Below are positions 22,011 through 34,364 of a stretch of DNA of 64,000 nt, in pieces. This stretch comes from Lates calcarifer (Eukaryota; Chordata; Actinopteri; Centropomidae), in assembly GCF_001640805.2 (NCBI RefSeq), contig NC_066843.1:11822036-11886035 (forward strand), given 5' to 3'. The notes under the pieces were generated by a model that had not been told where the DNA came from, made no database searches, and saw only the letters and a program-made list of their open reading frames with translations. The position numbers were made by a program, and so were the translations under genes. Every line of letters begins with the position of its first letter. Position 1 is the stretch's first letter.

Positions 22011-24439
22011 TAGGGACAAATGGCCTATAGAGATGGATTCACCTCACGACTAGCATCAGGATTAAATCTCAAATGTATCTTGAGTAACAACATATGACCG
22101 GAACCCACTTCTCTGCCTTCAGTTGAATTAATCTGAGGTGAAAGGGAAAGCTGCCAGAGAGAAAAAATACACTTTTAGCTTGGTTTCTGATGGAAAAAAC
22201 TCTGCTTTTAAATCTCTCTGCTGCACGCACATTACACTTGATTGGGAGTACATAAAAGCAGATCTGAGGAGGTGGTGCTGGGTGAAAAGAAGCAAGCAGC
22301 AGCAGCAGGAGTTGCTGCATGACGGCGGGCCCCCTGGGAATGAGTATCTGCCATTTATATAGCTTAATGTTGGCTGTGTGTAAAATAATGACTGGCTCAA
22401 ATGTAAATGTGAGACAGGTGGACTTCAGTCATACAGCTAGAGAAGACGGTTGTGATAGGAATTTAAGAGCTTAGGTATAGACGTCAAAACGTCAGTGTGG
22501 TCATGGAGGCATTTAAATACATATTACACTGTGTGAATACTGACATGAATGTAGACACATGTCTCCCTCACTAGTTATGCATAATGCTTTGGGTGATTAA
22601 AGCGAGCATGGACAACCTCAAACATAAACCTTAAAAGTGTGGTGGACGGATCAACCAGTGCGATTGTTTAGCAAATACCCTGCACTTCTGTCGACATTAG
22701 GGGTGAAATGTAATTACACAGAGAGAGACAGAGCTGACAAATTGACAATGGCAAGTGAGGTTGTGAGAAAGCGTTCACTTAATAGTCTAAAAACAACAAA
22801 GACAGCCAGACAGACACAGGTGAAAAGGAGAGATGTCCAGGCACACAGGGGAACAAAGAGACAGAGCACTTACAGTGTGAGGAGGATGATAGCAGCGGCA
22901 ACAATAGAAGTCAGATAATCACAGCTGCCTAGGTGACAGCACAGCATGATTAACACTAATGACCCTACACTTTATGAGCCTCTACAAAGACAATTAGTCC
23001 TCCCACTCTCCTCCCCCTCCTCTTCTCTCTGGGGCCGTGTACATGAGTTTAACCCACACCTAACCCACCTGACTCCCCCACTCCATCCCACTCCTGCTTT
23101 CTGATTTTTTTGTAGGTGTATTTTTTTTTTCTCTCTCGAATCATTTCACTTGTATCTATCAGCACTTGGAAAGGATTTACTACAGGTTTAGAGCACAGAT
23201 GTCTACATCTGTATCGGTAAATGTCATCCTTGTTACCTTCAAAAGCACCTGAAATCCTCCATTTTGTCTCTATCTGTGAAGAGTTTTGTCTCTTTCTGTC
23301 ACATATTGGAGGACTTTTAGCAGATAATTCATGGACTACAGCTCACAAACACAGCATGCAATTATATGTGATAGATGATCCAATAAGGCGATAGCCGCTA
23401 AGGTGTAGCTGACATGTGATTGATCATATGGTGGCTGATTGATGACTTGAGACAATATGATCGCCAGTCTACCCAATGTAACCAACAAAGGCCTGTGGAG
23501 TACAACATTTCTTGGCAGCTGACAGTTGAAAACAAAATGTAACGGTCAAACCATTTTGGGTCATTGTAAGACAAAGATAAAACACACTACAGTGACCTTG
23601 AATATCCTCACTTGATTGTCAGCCTTGGTAAGAGTAGTCAATATGATCAAAAACATTTTCAGCTTTAGATGATGATGAAAAACAATGAATGCATGGATTT
23701 TAGACTGTCAGACTGTTGTCCCAAGAAAAGCAAGCATTTCAGCGAATTCCCCCAAACAATAGTTCATTCAACTGACAACGTGCTCAAGTGGCCATGGGAA
23801 TTATGACTCCCCTCTGTCAGGAGTGTCATGCTGTTGTGTATCCACAAAGTCCAAAGAAACCCTGTTTCCCGGAAATGGAAATTTATATATGACTAATTTC
23901 CAACAGTTATGTAATTGTGTAATTGTGACTGGATTGCATTTGCTATTAACAGAAGTGAGTTTTCCAGTCTTGCAGTATAATATCCACTTGTAGTATCTAC
24001 AGCACTATTAAACCTACATGTTTAGGCACTTGTGCAAAGCACTTGGTGAATGTTAGGGATAGATCATGGTCTGGTTTAATAGAGAAGAAATTCATTGTTA
24101 CTTCAGATGCAACATTTTTATTTACTCTTGGCAAAAACCTCAATCTTTCCACAACTTAAACCGAAGTGTTTTAGTTGCCTAAACTTGATTACAGATGGGA
24201 CTCTGGATGCAAACCTCGGTCTCTACGTTATGCAAACACCATCCAACCCAATTACCTCCTGGTGCCTTCTCTGCCATTAACAAATGTAGTGCTTTATTCA
24301 TTCAAAAGAAAATCTTGCCTCTGAACGTAACACTGCCAGCGATTACGTAGTCACCGAGACGTAACTGGGGAAACAGTTTGGTTGTATAGCAACATAATTT
24401 CTTGGACACATAGTTGGGGAGACAGCTGTTGGTTTCCCT
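22011..24439. other. Non-coding sequence, no gene seen
   Basis: No supported exon. GCAGCAGCAGCAGGA near 22297-22312 is a short CAG run. The ORF at 22637-22918 (+) is Arg/Lys-rich because of A/G-rich DNA and has no domain. A pyrimidine-rich stretch lies at 22995-23030. Confidence 0.55.
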
Positions 24440-24645
24440 TTTCCCAACAGTTAATATTGGTTTCTTTTAACCATGACCACAGATTTCCCCTTAACTTTAG
24501 CCAAGTGGTTATTATTGTAACCATGATGACAAAGGTCCTCTAAGCTAAATGAAGGAGTGATTTTAACCCAAGCCATGATCATTCCCTAAACCTAAACCAG
24601 CCATTTTGTCCCTAAAACTAACAGGACTTTGAGAAAATGGTTATA
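24440..24645 (+). mobile_element. Copy of the 'CCTAAACCTAACCA' repeat family
   Basis: Shows the family's typical order: AACCATGACCACAGATTTCC, TAACTTTAGCCAAGTGGTTA, TTTTAACCCAAGCCATGATC, CCCTAAACCTAAACCAGCC. The upstream 150 bases (ACGTAACTGGGGAAACAG and onward) may belong to the same insertion. It is non-coding, and the match at 21780-22010 in the same orientation supports it being interspersed rather than unique. Confidence 0.65.
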
Positions 24646-25484
24646 CTTTTGAAAAGGTTGGTTGTGTTTTTCTGTGTTGAATGTTATTTGTTAAATGTGT
24701 GTACAGACTGAAAACAAATTTCCCCTTGGGGACAATTAAGTATGAATCTGAATGCTTTAGGAAAGTACTGGAAGACTTGAATATTTGCTTTTCCTTTTAG
24801 TGGTTGTTTTTTTTTTTTTTAATTAATAACTTGGTTAATGTAAATTTAAAGTTACCTGTAATAATTTGTTACTACTTTGTGATTGCACACTCAAGATTAT
24901 TCCCAAGGTGAAACATCTTCCAACCCCACCACCCCCACCACACACCAATCCCAGTATGAGTGGATGCGCACATGAAGGCACTTTGGTGTACTCCACCTCT
25001 GGTAGACCATGACAGCCTCTCAGCACAATTACATTTTCCCTCTTTGCAAACACAGAGTGGAGTGGTCTTGTAACCTACACCTCCCCAGTGTTCGCACAGG
25101 CGCTCTGGCACTCAGAACTAATCCCCATGTCAGGACCGCATGCCAATAGATGTGTGGCACATGGGGGCTCCAATAATGACTTGCAGCCAAACTCACAGTA
25201 CCAGACCTGGACTTCTAACACCATGTAATTAGCAGACTATTGACTCTCTCAGACACCTTGCCTGTGCAAGTTGAAGAATGGCTTCAATTTATCTTATGCT
25301 CCCAAGACTGTACTGAATTAGAGCAATGACGTGTGTGTGCTGTGCAGAGAGGAGTAACTTTATGTAGTGTGTCTGTGCTGGTTGTGTGCCTGTATCTATG
25401 TGTGGTTTTGGCAGTTTACAACACACTAGAGGGTGTCGAGCTGACTGTATTTTAAGCATGCATGTTTGTTACTTCTACCTACAG

Positions 25485-25575
25485 CTGATGAAAGACGGAC
25501 CAAGGAGATGTCTCAGGGGCAGAAGAAAAACTTACTGGAAAATGAATTCAGGGGCAAAGGCCAGTCAGCCAACAG
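25485..25575 (+). CDS. Internal coding exon of an unidentified gene (penultimate exon)
   Basis: A 91-base exon bounded by an acceptor with a pyrimidine-containing tract (GTTACTTCTACCTACAG) and a donor reading AACAG|GTAATC. Of the three frames, the one that starts after two bases is open throughout and gives 29 full codons of lysine-, glutamate- and glutamine-rich sequence including KEMSQGQKKNLLENEF. The intron phase is 1 on the left (the first two bases complete a codon) and 2 on the right. The exon at 27923 supplies exactly the one base needed to complete the split codon (AG|G, Arg) and continues open to a stop, which is the main reason to believe both. The peptide looks hydrophilic, likely cytoplasmic or disordered, with no transmembrane segment. 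I do not recognise the family and have no functional claim. The alternative frame starting at the first exon base is also open, but its continuation into the next exon is not supported. A chance pairing of splice-like sites cannot be excluded. Confidence 0.55.
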
Positions 25576-27922
25576 GTAATCAATATCACTTTGCTTTACT
25601 GTACTGAAGTTGGCTACAAAAACATATTTGATGTGTTTAAGCATTGATTTGTAATTTGTACTTATGGATTTTCTTTGGATCTCTTATCATATGGATTTAT
25701 ACTGTATGCTCCTTTACTTTGAGAGAAGCCAGTGCACCATCTCATTTATGTTAAAATACATCTGATTTGGCTGCCCCCTCAGTGCATACCTGTTGAACTA
25801 TTCTGGGTCCAAAACCTGCTGAAAAGACTACATTTCCCATCTAGCCTGGGGAGATGGAGCACAGAAAGACAGCTGTGCTTTACTTGGTTACATGAAGAAA
25901 AATCTTTAAAATTCACTTTAATTAGAGTGAAATGTGGCAGTACCTTCTGCTGACTCCCCCACTGTGAAGTCTAATGATCTGCTGCATTTCCGCCCAAAAA
26001 GACACATTACTGACGAGATGGCCCCACAAATGACAGCCCAATGGAAACGCTATCAGATCACAGAAGATCAATGCTATTACTGAGGATTCTGACCACATCT
26101 GTCAGACCAAACTACCACACAGGGGGACTGACGCAACAGTGGGCTCTGTGATGAGCAAAGGAAGGAAGCAATGCTGAAACATGTCCTTAGCTGTCACATT
26201 CATCCTCACATGTGCACATCTAGCAACCCTAATAGTAACTTATAGGTGCATCCTCTCATCATCATCCCCTCAACATGTAAGAGACTATATGTGTTTTTCC
26301 ATTTCTATTTTCACTGGTGCTCTCAGTGTGTGTCTGTGTGAATCTATGCAGGGCACTGCCACGGCACACCCTCAGAATACTAAACATTGTCGTCTGCCAT
26401 ATTCTCTTGACTTGGTTCAAAAGAGGCTCTGAAGTCAGAAGTCATGATCATGTGGTATGCAATGAGAGTTCAAACTTACCACTGCCCTTTAATGATTCTT
26501 GGATACAATATTAGCCAGTGTTTTTTTTTCCCAAGCACACATTTCAACTGTTCCATTAGCTGCCAACCTCCAGCCTTTGCCTCTACAGAAAACATATTGC
26601 TTCAAGCAATCCAACTTTATGTTAACTGATTACATGCTGGTAAAAAATATTATCCCAGAAATACCAACAGAAAAAGAAAGTAAGATGACTTCTGATTAAA
26701 TAGGACAGAACATTTACTGTTCATGAAACAGCAGGCAGCGCAGCGTGCCACAAACTGCAAATATTTTGCGGAATAGCCGTATTAAGTAAATAAATGACTG
26801 TAAAACTGCTGTTTCTAATGTGTGCATTTGTGTGTGCCTGTGTGTTAAAATGAGAAAATAAGGGACAAATAGACAACCAGGACTTATCCTCAGGCTGGAC
26901 TAAAGTGGCACTCTCTCAGCAAAGCAGAGCTCAACCCCAATCCTGTAAAATAGTCATTTGCTTGATGGCACACCCTGATATGAGTTATTTTGAAACCAGC
27001 ACATGACGCCGTTCGGGGTGATTTGAAGATACATGTAGATCTGAATGAGTGTTTGTGAGACAGAAGCGTCTGAGGGTTGTATTTACAACAGCGTGAATGC
27101 CATATTTAGCTGGTGCCAAAATTCAAGTTGAGCTAACCTCAGCAGAGCAGCTAAGACCTCACACTCAAACTGTGTGTAATGGAAGCATCTGATTAAGGTG
27201 CTAATAAATGCTCTTACAATAAGACACCAAAGGGGACAAAGAAGTGAGATGAAAATTATACAGGTGCAATAACAGATGAGTATTAATAATTAACTAATTA
27301 ATTGAATAAGTACTGTAATATGTGATAGTTAACAATGGTAATAAGGGTGGACTTATCACACAGATTTTAGTTCTCTGACATTAAACATTTATTAACCTTA
27401 ATTAATTGATCATTGTATATTGAAAAGAGTTTAAAAAATGATTTTATGGACATTTGAATGGAATTGTTAGTGCAATCTAATGTAATGACTGGAGCTAACA
27501 GATAGATAGATGAGCAGCTGTTGTTTTTACACATGCCTGTATGTGCTCTTGTTATTGTGCATATGCAGTGGAATATGGTCAAGTCTGCTCTTGCCGATTC
27601 TTGTTTACTCACACACAGAAGCCTGATGGTAACATCAGCCCTCAGCAGTGTCTGTATCTGTTAGCCCACTGAGTTTACTGTTTGGCAACAGGGGACGATC
27701 ATTCATTCTGACCACAGTCACCCAGACTTCATTCCAACATCCAAGTAAAACCCCCACCGCCCATAAGGTTTATGCAAAACCTTACGTAACATATGTCGCT
27801 CTCTCACTCATTATCATTCTTTATGAAGTGTCATATTGACTTCCTCTATGACCTCCACCTTTATTTATTCATTCTCTGTCGGAATAAATAAACGGTTTCT
27901 AATCCTCCTCTCTTCCTTACAG
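25576..27922 (+). other. Intron between the two terminal exons, 2347 bp
   Basis: Begins GTAATC and ends in a strong pyrimidine tract and AG (CCTCCTCTCTTCCTTACAG). No other exon is evident inside. Positions 25980-26150 are of mixed, less AT-rich composition (CCCACAAATGACAGCCCAAT and onward). An AT-rich TTAATTAACTAATTAATTG-like stretch lies near 27280-27310. The AATAAATAAA at about 27880 falls within the intron, upstream of the terminal exon, and could only act as a premature poly(A) signal. Confidence 0.5.
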
Positions 27923-28019
27923 GGATCTCCCTATCTTCTTCAAACACAATGGAGCAGAGAAAGACGCAGTAAATGAGCTGAGCGTGCCTGCTGCTGCCGA
28001 ATTTGATGCGCTCTCATGA
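27923..28019 (+). CDS. Terminal coding exon of the same unidentified gene
   Basis: Follows a good acceptor (TCTTCCTTACAG). The first base G completes the arginine codon split from the exon at 25485-25575; then 31 codons run open to TGA at 28017-28019. The encoded C-terminus begins DLPIFFKHNGAEKDA and ends PAAAEFDALS. Joined to the upstream exon, this gives about 61 C-terminal residues, acidic towards the end, without a membrane segment or a recognisable PDZ-binding or lipid-anchor motif. The acceptor quality, the phase match and the codon-like composition support a real exon; I could not place the protein in a known family from memory. Other frames of this exon contain stops or lack continuation from upstream. 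The start of the gene is not in view. Confidence 0.58.
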
Positions 28020-28575
28020 CAGAGAGACTAAATTAATTTCTCCATTTATTTCTAAACCACGGGCAGCATGAAAGATAAATGACCACTGAGACACTGGGTG
28101 GAACACACTCTGTGTTTTTTAAATATTCTGTTAAGTTGCTTAGCAAACAAAAGGGCATTGGCAGGGGATAGTTACTGGGATTTGTGAGGGGGAGAGAAAG
28201 ACCTGGCAATATGAGACAGACTTGCCTGCAGGGAGGTGTGACACAACCCTGTAAAGTAGATGCCCAGGCAGACCCAGTGGACGTCCAAAATATACAGTAT
28301 ATCAAGAGGCTGCATGTATGGTCCTGTGTGTGCGGCTGAGACAGAGAAAGATGGGTAGCGATATTTTTGTGTGTGACTGCCCTGTGTGTTCATGGGTTGA
28401 CGTGAACATTTAGATGAACATGAGCACATTAAACTGTGTGTGTGTGTGTGGCCTAACGGGAGTCCCACATGGCCAGACTGCTAAGTGGAACAGAAGAGTT
28501 AATGGGATATTTATCAAGTGAGGACACTCAGCCAAAGACAAGGAGAAATAAACAAGCTTGTCTGACCGGGGCATC
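28020..28575 (+). other. Putative 3' UTR with AATAAA at 28547-28552
   Basis: Sequence after the TGA has no continuing frame. The first canonical AATAAA downstream of the stop lies at 28547 (GGAGAAATAAACAAGC), with a T/G-bearing stretch (CTTGTCTGACCGGGG) shortly after it, so a transcript end near 28570 is plausible. The extent is inferred from the signal only. Confidence 0.4.
28435..28450. repeat. (TG)8 microsatellite
   Basis: Pure TG run inside the putative 3' UTR. Confidence 0.93.
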
Positions 28576-31500
28576 CTTAGCTATTATGATAAACAAGCAC
28601 ATTGTTTGCAAGTCTAATGACCACTAGATGAAATGTACTGCGCCATACCCTTCAAGAGTTTCAGTGGCACACTTACTGCGCCATTGTTTAAGTGACAGGT
28701 ATTGACTGTGCCATCTGCTTTTTTGAATGATGAGAACTATTTTATCATTATACTTCTAGTTTTTACATTGCCTGGAACTGCTGCTACACCTCCAATCCAA
28801 AGAGGAACAGCCTAAAATCTGGGGGAGAAGTCTGAGACATTATGATTATAAACAATAAGGGTTTTTTTTTGTTTTTTGTTTTTTAAATCCACTTTATATA
28901 GAGGAGTATGTTGTGTGTGTGTATAGGTTTTAGTTCATCACTATTTTTCCACCACCTAATGGGCTGCTGGTTTGCCAAGTATTAATCGGCATACAATGAG
29001 CACTATCTGCTTAAGGATAATGACTTCCCTCCATGGATCTGGAGCCATTGACATTTGGAAAAAAGACTACACTTTGTATCCAGTCTGATCTCTGCATCTG
29101 GCTAATTTCCTTTGGCAGGAGCCCCTTTGTGATATTTGCAGGGAATGAGAGTTCAGCATCAGCAAGACTCACGTTTGTTTGTCTAAATGCCTGTTTTCAT
29201 AGGACTTGAGCATACAGCTATAGAGAGCAATTTAAATAGGACAAAAACATTAGTTCAATCTTTCTATCTGTCTATCTCACCCTGAATTTCAAAGTGATGG
29301 TGACGGAGAGTTTAGAGAACATCAAAATGTTTCCTAAGAGGAGGGGGAACAAGGATCTGTGGCTACAGACAACTTAATATCCAATTAATATCAAATAATA
29401 TCCAAAATATCCAATTTGAAACATTAGCCAACACACACATAATCCTGATCAATAAAGGTAAATGATAAATCTCCACCAACACATTGAGCCAAATGGTCAA
29501 ATGCATTAGCTTAGCTCATTAGGCAGCCAAAACGCTAAATCTCATTTCATGGGTCACCAGTAACTGCTCATGACATAATCAGCTGTAAGTGTAATTGATT
29601 CAATGCATACCAACACGACCTTTGACCCCCAGCTTCCACTGTTAACTAAAGCTAATGAACAGGGTTCCTCTCGGTTTCTGCCGCAGCGCTTAGCCCGCTT
29701 AGTCGATGATCACAGTGCCCAGAACATGTGGAGAAAATGCCTCTTTGATTAAACCTTTATTAACACAGTTTATATAAAAACAAGCACAAAGTTATTTTTT
29801 GATGCAAGATAGTAGAGTGGAAAGAGCTGCAGGAGATACATGAAGGCAGGTGCGACAACAGCGCTGTTCAGGAGGCTGTTTATTAGACCCCCAGTGACCT
29901 TGTGTTGATGAAAAATATTAATCACTCATAATGAGCGGTGCTTAAGACGTCATTGTTTTCAGCTTCAGCACGTAAAAAAGGTCAAAGGTAAAAAAGGTCA
30001 AGTGGTTCTCTTAGTGATGACAGTGTATTGTGTTTCAGGTGGGAAGTGGTCACCCCGTCCTTCACTAACACTTAACATGTACAACAGTTTTTTTCTGGGT
30101 AATTTTCTTCCTCCAAAGAGAGGCAATTCATTTCCATTCAGATGTGACATAGGACACAGTGAAAGCAGTCAGGTGCTGATGGGTTCAGTAAGACGTTCTT
30201 AAATTCCATACAATGGTACTTCAATATGTTTTCTTGGCGCTATCAACACTCTGGGAACAGTGATTTAACTGCAAATCTTTCTCCTGATTGAAAAGCCTGT
30301 AAATGTTTTGAAAATACTGACAGAGAATAATTACACTAACATGAGACGCCAACATTTTGCATGAAATAAGGCCTGTATGTGCTGTATACTACACCATGTT
30401 TTGCAGATGACATTGTCAAAATTCATTCCCTGCTCATCTCAACTCAGATGGTGAGGTAGCAACTTAGGAATTAGGGCCTTTCTGTACTTTGAAATTGAAT
30501 TTGAGTGGGCCTTTGCTCGGTGCACCAATCCCATCGATTCTGCCATCTATTTCTGATAGCATTGGAGGCGACAGCTCATCTGGAGGCTCCTGCAGCAGAA
30601 AAGAAATGGGGTGCTCCACGCATGGCCCACCACACATACACTGAAGTAAGAACAGCGACGCAGAGAGGTCCTGAAATTAATACTGCTTCTGAGAAGGCGA
30701 CCTCTAAAAATGCTGTAAATAAAAAAAAAAAGCAGAATGTAGATTTGACAAGCGCTGTGAAAGACAAAATAAGGTAATACCATGGCAGTATAAAATATTT
30801 ATCAAATGATCCCATCAGCTTGAGCACATTTGAGTTTACTTTGGTATCTATATTTAAATTTTTGCATTATTTTTGGCTGCCTCTTCTATCTCACCTGCCA
30901 CAGTTTGATAATAGTTATAAATGACCCATTGACGTAAACCATTGCTGGAGCCCAAATAAAACTGGTAACAGATCTGAGAGAGCTGATGTGATGAATCTAC
31001 ATCAGAAATGTAAAAGTTGCTGTATGAAAAAGCTGTTGTGATGTGCACAACAAACGTTTACTGTCATGATGCCCAGGTTTTATTTATGAATGTCTCTCTG
31101 CACTCAATGTGTCACCCACTGTCTGTTGGGACAGGGAATAGTGTTGACCTGTCAATCATAACTGGTGTAGCCTTGAAAGACAAGGTGAGGCATTCCCTCC
31201 AGGGGCGTATACTTTTGGGACTGATGTGCTTAGTCTGACATTTTATGGCATTACATTGGGCCTGAAAGAAAGATGGGAAGGAATGCCAGAGAAAATGCAG
31301 AATGTTGCTAATAATCTTTCTTCTCCTCTCTCTACATCTAGTCATGCCTCTAGTACACAGACTTTATTACATGCTTGTAAAATAAGAGAAATACAGCAAC
31401 AACAACAACAACAGAAAAATGAAAAAGAGAGCCTGGGAGAAAATGACTGAGTGAAAGAGGGAAAGGGATAAAAGGGAGCTGGAGTTCTTGCTGGCAGCGT

Positions 31501-32365
31501 GGTCCTGTTGTTACATGGTCAGTCCATTCCCTGATGTCTGAGCGTTGCCATATTAAGAGGCTGTCAGAACAAGTCAGTTTCCGCCAGAGCAACTCGCAAG
31601 TACACCACTTAGGGACCTATATAAATAACTCGCTGCCTCTCTTCTGCATTGTAATCTGAGGGATGTCATTACTGACATATACAATAAGAACTCCTCAAAG
31701 GGCACAGACTGTTGTAATATACAGCAACTGATGATTACTGCAAGAACACTCAAATACTGTATGTATAAGCCCTAATGACCAAGAAATGTGTCTCACTTCA
31801 ACAGCACATTAAACCTTTGAGCACAAAAGTATGCTATTGTCTGGAAAATATGTAAGCGAAAATAAAAATGAGTAAGCTACTAGTTACTAGCTAGTGGTTA
31901 ATGCTGGTTCAAATGGCCGTCCAGTAGAACAAAATAAGGTATATACTTTGAGCACTATTGGCTTAAAACAATCACAATGAAATAATATTAACAAAAAAAG
32001 TTTCAAACTTGTTTGCATACAGTTGCCTGTTTATACATCCAGCAGATACACTATGAAGTGCATTATTCACTCTCCTTTTAGCTCTGTTTTTGGTCCAACG
32101 AATCCTGAAAGAAATCAGTTTTTTAGCTGCCAAATGCTCAACTTTGTTCACCAGCAAACTTTGTGTTAAATATCTGGATCTGAAGGTAGTGTACAGTATT
32201 TTTTATTATAATTTTTTGGCTGAGCAGTGGTGAGACTGAACCAAAATAGGGCCAGAAAACCAAAACCACGAGGTGCTAAGACGCTAAAACGCAGTGCTGG
32301 GCTGCAGGTGATGATTCTCTGTGAGTTTGATTAAAGCTGCCAGAATAAGTCCTTCTAATGGGTGC
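28576..32365. other. Non-coding sequence downstream of the gene, no gene seen
   Basis: Positions 28580-28630 (TTAGCTATTATGATAAACAAG and onward) and 29460-29760 are candidate conserved blocks by composition; the latter includes CGACCTTTGACCCC at about 29616, a near-consensus DR1 nuclear-receptor motif. AT-rich short repeats of AATATCCA occur at 29370-29416. A minus-strand stretch at 30895-30961 has splice-like edges but weak support. A (CAA)n lies at 31397. Confidence 0.5.
31397..31413. repeat. (CAA)5-6 microsatellite
   Basis: Short trinucleotide run, CAACAACAACAACAACA. Confidence 0.93.
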
Positions 32366-32464
32366 TAGCTGGAGCCTATCCCAGCTGACATTGGGCGAGA
32401 GGCAGGGTACACCCTGTATGGATCGCCAGGCCATCGCAGGGCCAACATATATAGACAACCATTC
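32366..32464 (-). mobile_element. L2/Maui-type LINE 3'-tail fragment
   Basis: On the + strand it reads GGAGCCTATCCCAGCTGACA, TTGGGCGAGAGGCAGGGTAC, ACCCTGTATGGATCGCCAGG, CCATCGCAGGGCCAACATAT. This is the reverse complement of the well-known fish LINE tail (tccagggtgtaccccgcctctcgcccaatgtcagctgggat-type). Only the last ~100 bases of the element remain, typical of 5'-truncated LINE insertions. It is non-coding. Confidence 0.82.
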
Positions 32465-33711
32465 TCTAATGTTACTTTAACTTTTCTTTTAGTACCTTTT
32501 TTTTGTCTTAGTTGGAGCTTTACCAAGTCTACCAAGTAGACTTATGAATGTGAATGTTAGTTTCAGTGTGATTGACAGGTCTTAATCATAATGCTATTTT
32601 AGAGATATGGTGGCTTCATAAGGTGCAAATTTTAACCAGTAACAGCACGTGGGTGTGCTTGCTTTCACATGTTTATGTGAGCGTGTGTTTGTGTTTTGGT
32701 GGTTGTACTCACAGCAGAGGTAGGGTGTGGTTGTTTGGTGCCCATTTAAGATTAAACACCCAGGGGGGGTTGAATCCAAGCTGTGCTTGGGACCCTACTG
32801 CTCTGACAGATTTTGAAGTGTTGCATGTACTGTAAATAATTCATACCACAGAGATCAGTGTGTTAGCAGTTTTAGCATCAATTGAGTAACGAGCAGTTAA
32901 ACTTTTCATTGTCTTTGTTGAATGCATCCTTTTGAAAGAGTTCATGGCCATAAAACATCTTTTACAGATGTTTTATGAAGAGCAAGGGCTTGTGACCTTG
33001 ATATCAAATAAAAACAAGATATTCAGATTTAAACACTTAAGAGAGAAAAACAAAAAGACAGACTTTGCCCACTACAGAATATTCTTGTCATCACATTTTC
33101 ACAGCTTTCTCACATTTTGATTGACTTGTTCTCACATATCACCCCTATGATGATTACTTCCTGCTGAAGGGTCAGACATTGTTAACCTCTTTTGCAGTCT
33201 GTACAAAAGAAGATAATTTGAGCATTCAGTCTCTGATATTATCAATCTCATTTTGACTCTGTGTGAGAGCGAAGAAGAGAGCAAGAGCAAGGGGACAGAT
33301 GCCAAGATGAGATTCAAAGTTTGTTTTGCTTTAGATGCTACAAAAAGAGCTGGTGGTCAACAGAACCCTATTAGCAGCACAGCACTCTGTCTGTCATACG
33401 TTTGTAGTCCTAATTGCCAGGAGGTGGCTGGGGACAGACTGGTGAGCAGTGGAGCTTTGTGTCTGGCTGCATTTAAATGTAGGATGTGATCGGTGCACTC
33501 TCTGTTGGCGCTGGGGGAATTAGGCTGGAAAAGTGTCTCTTTGTGTGTTTATTATATTTACAAAACCTAAAGGAGATGCACTCAACTGTGAAGGAGTTTA
33601 CTTTAGACTCCAATACACACTGTACATATTCTAACATTTGGCAAAACAATACAATAAAATTGCACAAAATCCTGAGTTACTGAAAAATGATTGAAGAACA
33701 AATCAGGGAAG
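32465..33711. other. Non-coding sequence between two L2 tails
   Basis: No exon is recognised. Only short ORFs (up to 87 codons, 32572-32835 +) without domains are present; the block is flanked by two L2 tails in the same orientation. Confidence 0.55.
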
Positions 33712-33890
33712 CATTCATCCATTATCTATACTGATTATAAGTGTCGTGATGGAGCTGAAGCCAATCCTAGTTGACATTGGGCAAGAGGCGGGGTACACCC
33801 TGGACAGAGCTCATATATGGGCCTAAACAACCATTCACACTCACATTCAGATCTAAGAGCAGTTTAGAGTCACCAGTTAACATGACCTTC
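33712..33890 (-). mobile_element. L2/Maui-type LINE 3'-tail fragment, longer copy
   Basis: Begins on the + strand with CATCCATTATCTATACTGATTATA (the reverse of the terminal GGATAAGCGGTATAGATAATGGATG motif), followed by CCAATCCTAGTTGACATTGG, GCAAGAGGCGGGGTACACCC, TGGACAGAGCTC and CAACCATTCACACTCACATTC with AGTTTAGAGTCACCAGTTAACATG. It extends about 80 bases further into the element than the copy at 32366. No coding potential remains. Confidence 0.88.
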
Positions 33891-34286
33891 AGGTCTTCAA
33901 TAATTCAATAATTATTAAATGATTTTAATAGGCCTTTTAGCACCCAATTCAGAGTTTATTGGTAGTCTGTTGGAAATTGAGAAATGCTTAATATGCAGAT
34001 TCTCAGACACTAAATACTAATTAATCAACATAAAAAATGAACTGAACTTATAAGAATTTTTTAACTTGTGCTTTTTTTAGTATAATGTGCTTTGCAATGC
34101 CCAACATCTACATACTATAAATTTACAACAGCAAATACAGTACATTTGTAGGAAAATTGCAGCATTATCACTGTCAAAAATCCAGATCCTTTAAAATATA
34201 CTACATTGGACAAGAAATAAGTAGTGCATAAACATAATTTCTGTAAGATAGGAATGCACCTACACATACTAGCATGCTCAACTGGA

Positions 34287-34364
34287 GCCATTTGAGGTTC
34301 AACATCTTGCTCAAGGACACTTAAGAGGAGGATCCTGATTCACCACCTGAGCCACAGTACCCTC
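34287..34364. mobile_element. Short fragment of a common fish repeat
   Basis: GAGGTTCAACATCTTGCTCAAGGACACTT, then GATTCACCACCTGAGCCACAG, matches the pattern of a widespread fish repeat (gttcagtgtcttgctcaaggacactt ... ccacctgagccac). It lies 400 bp beyond an L2 tail and may belong to the same nested cluster. Its class is uncertain. Confidence 0.6.
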
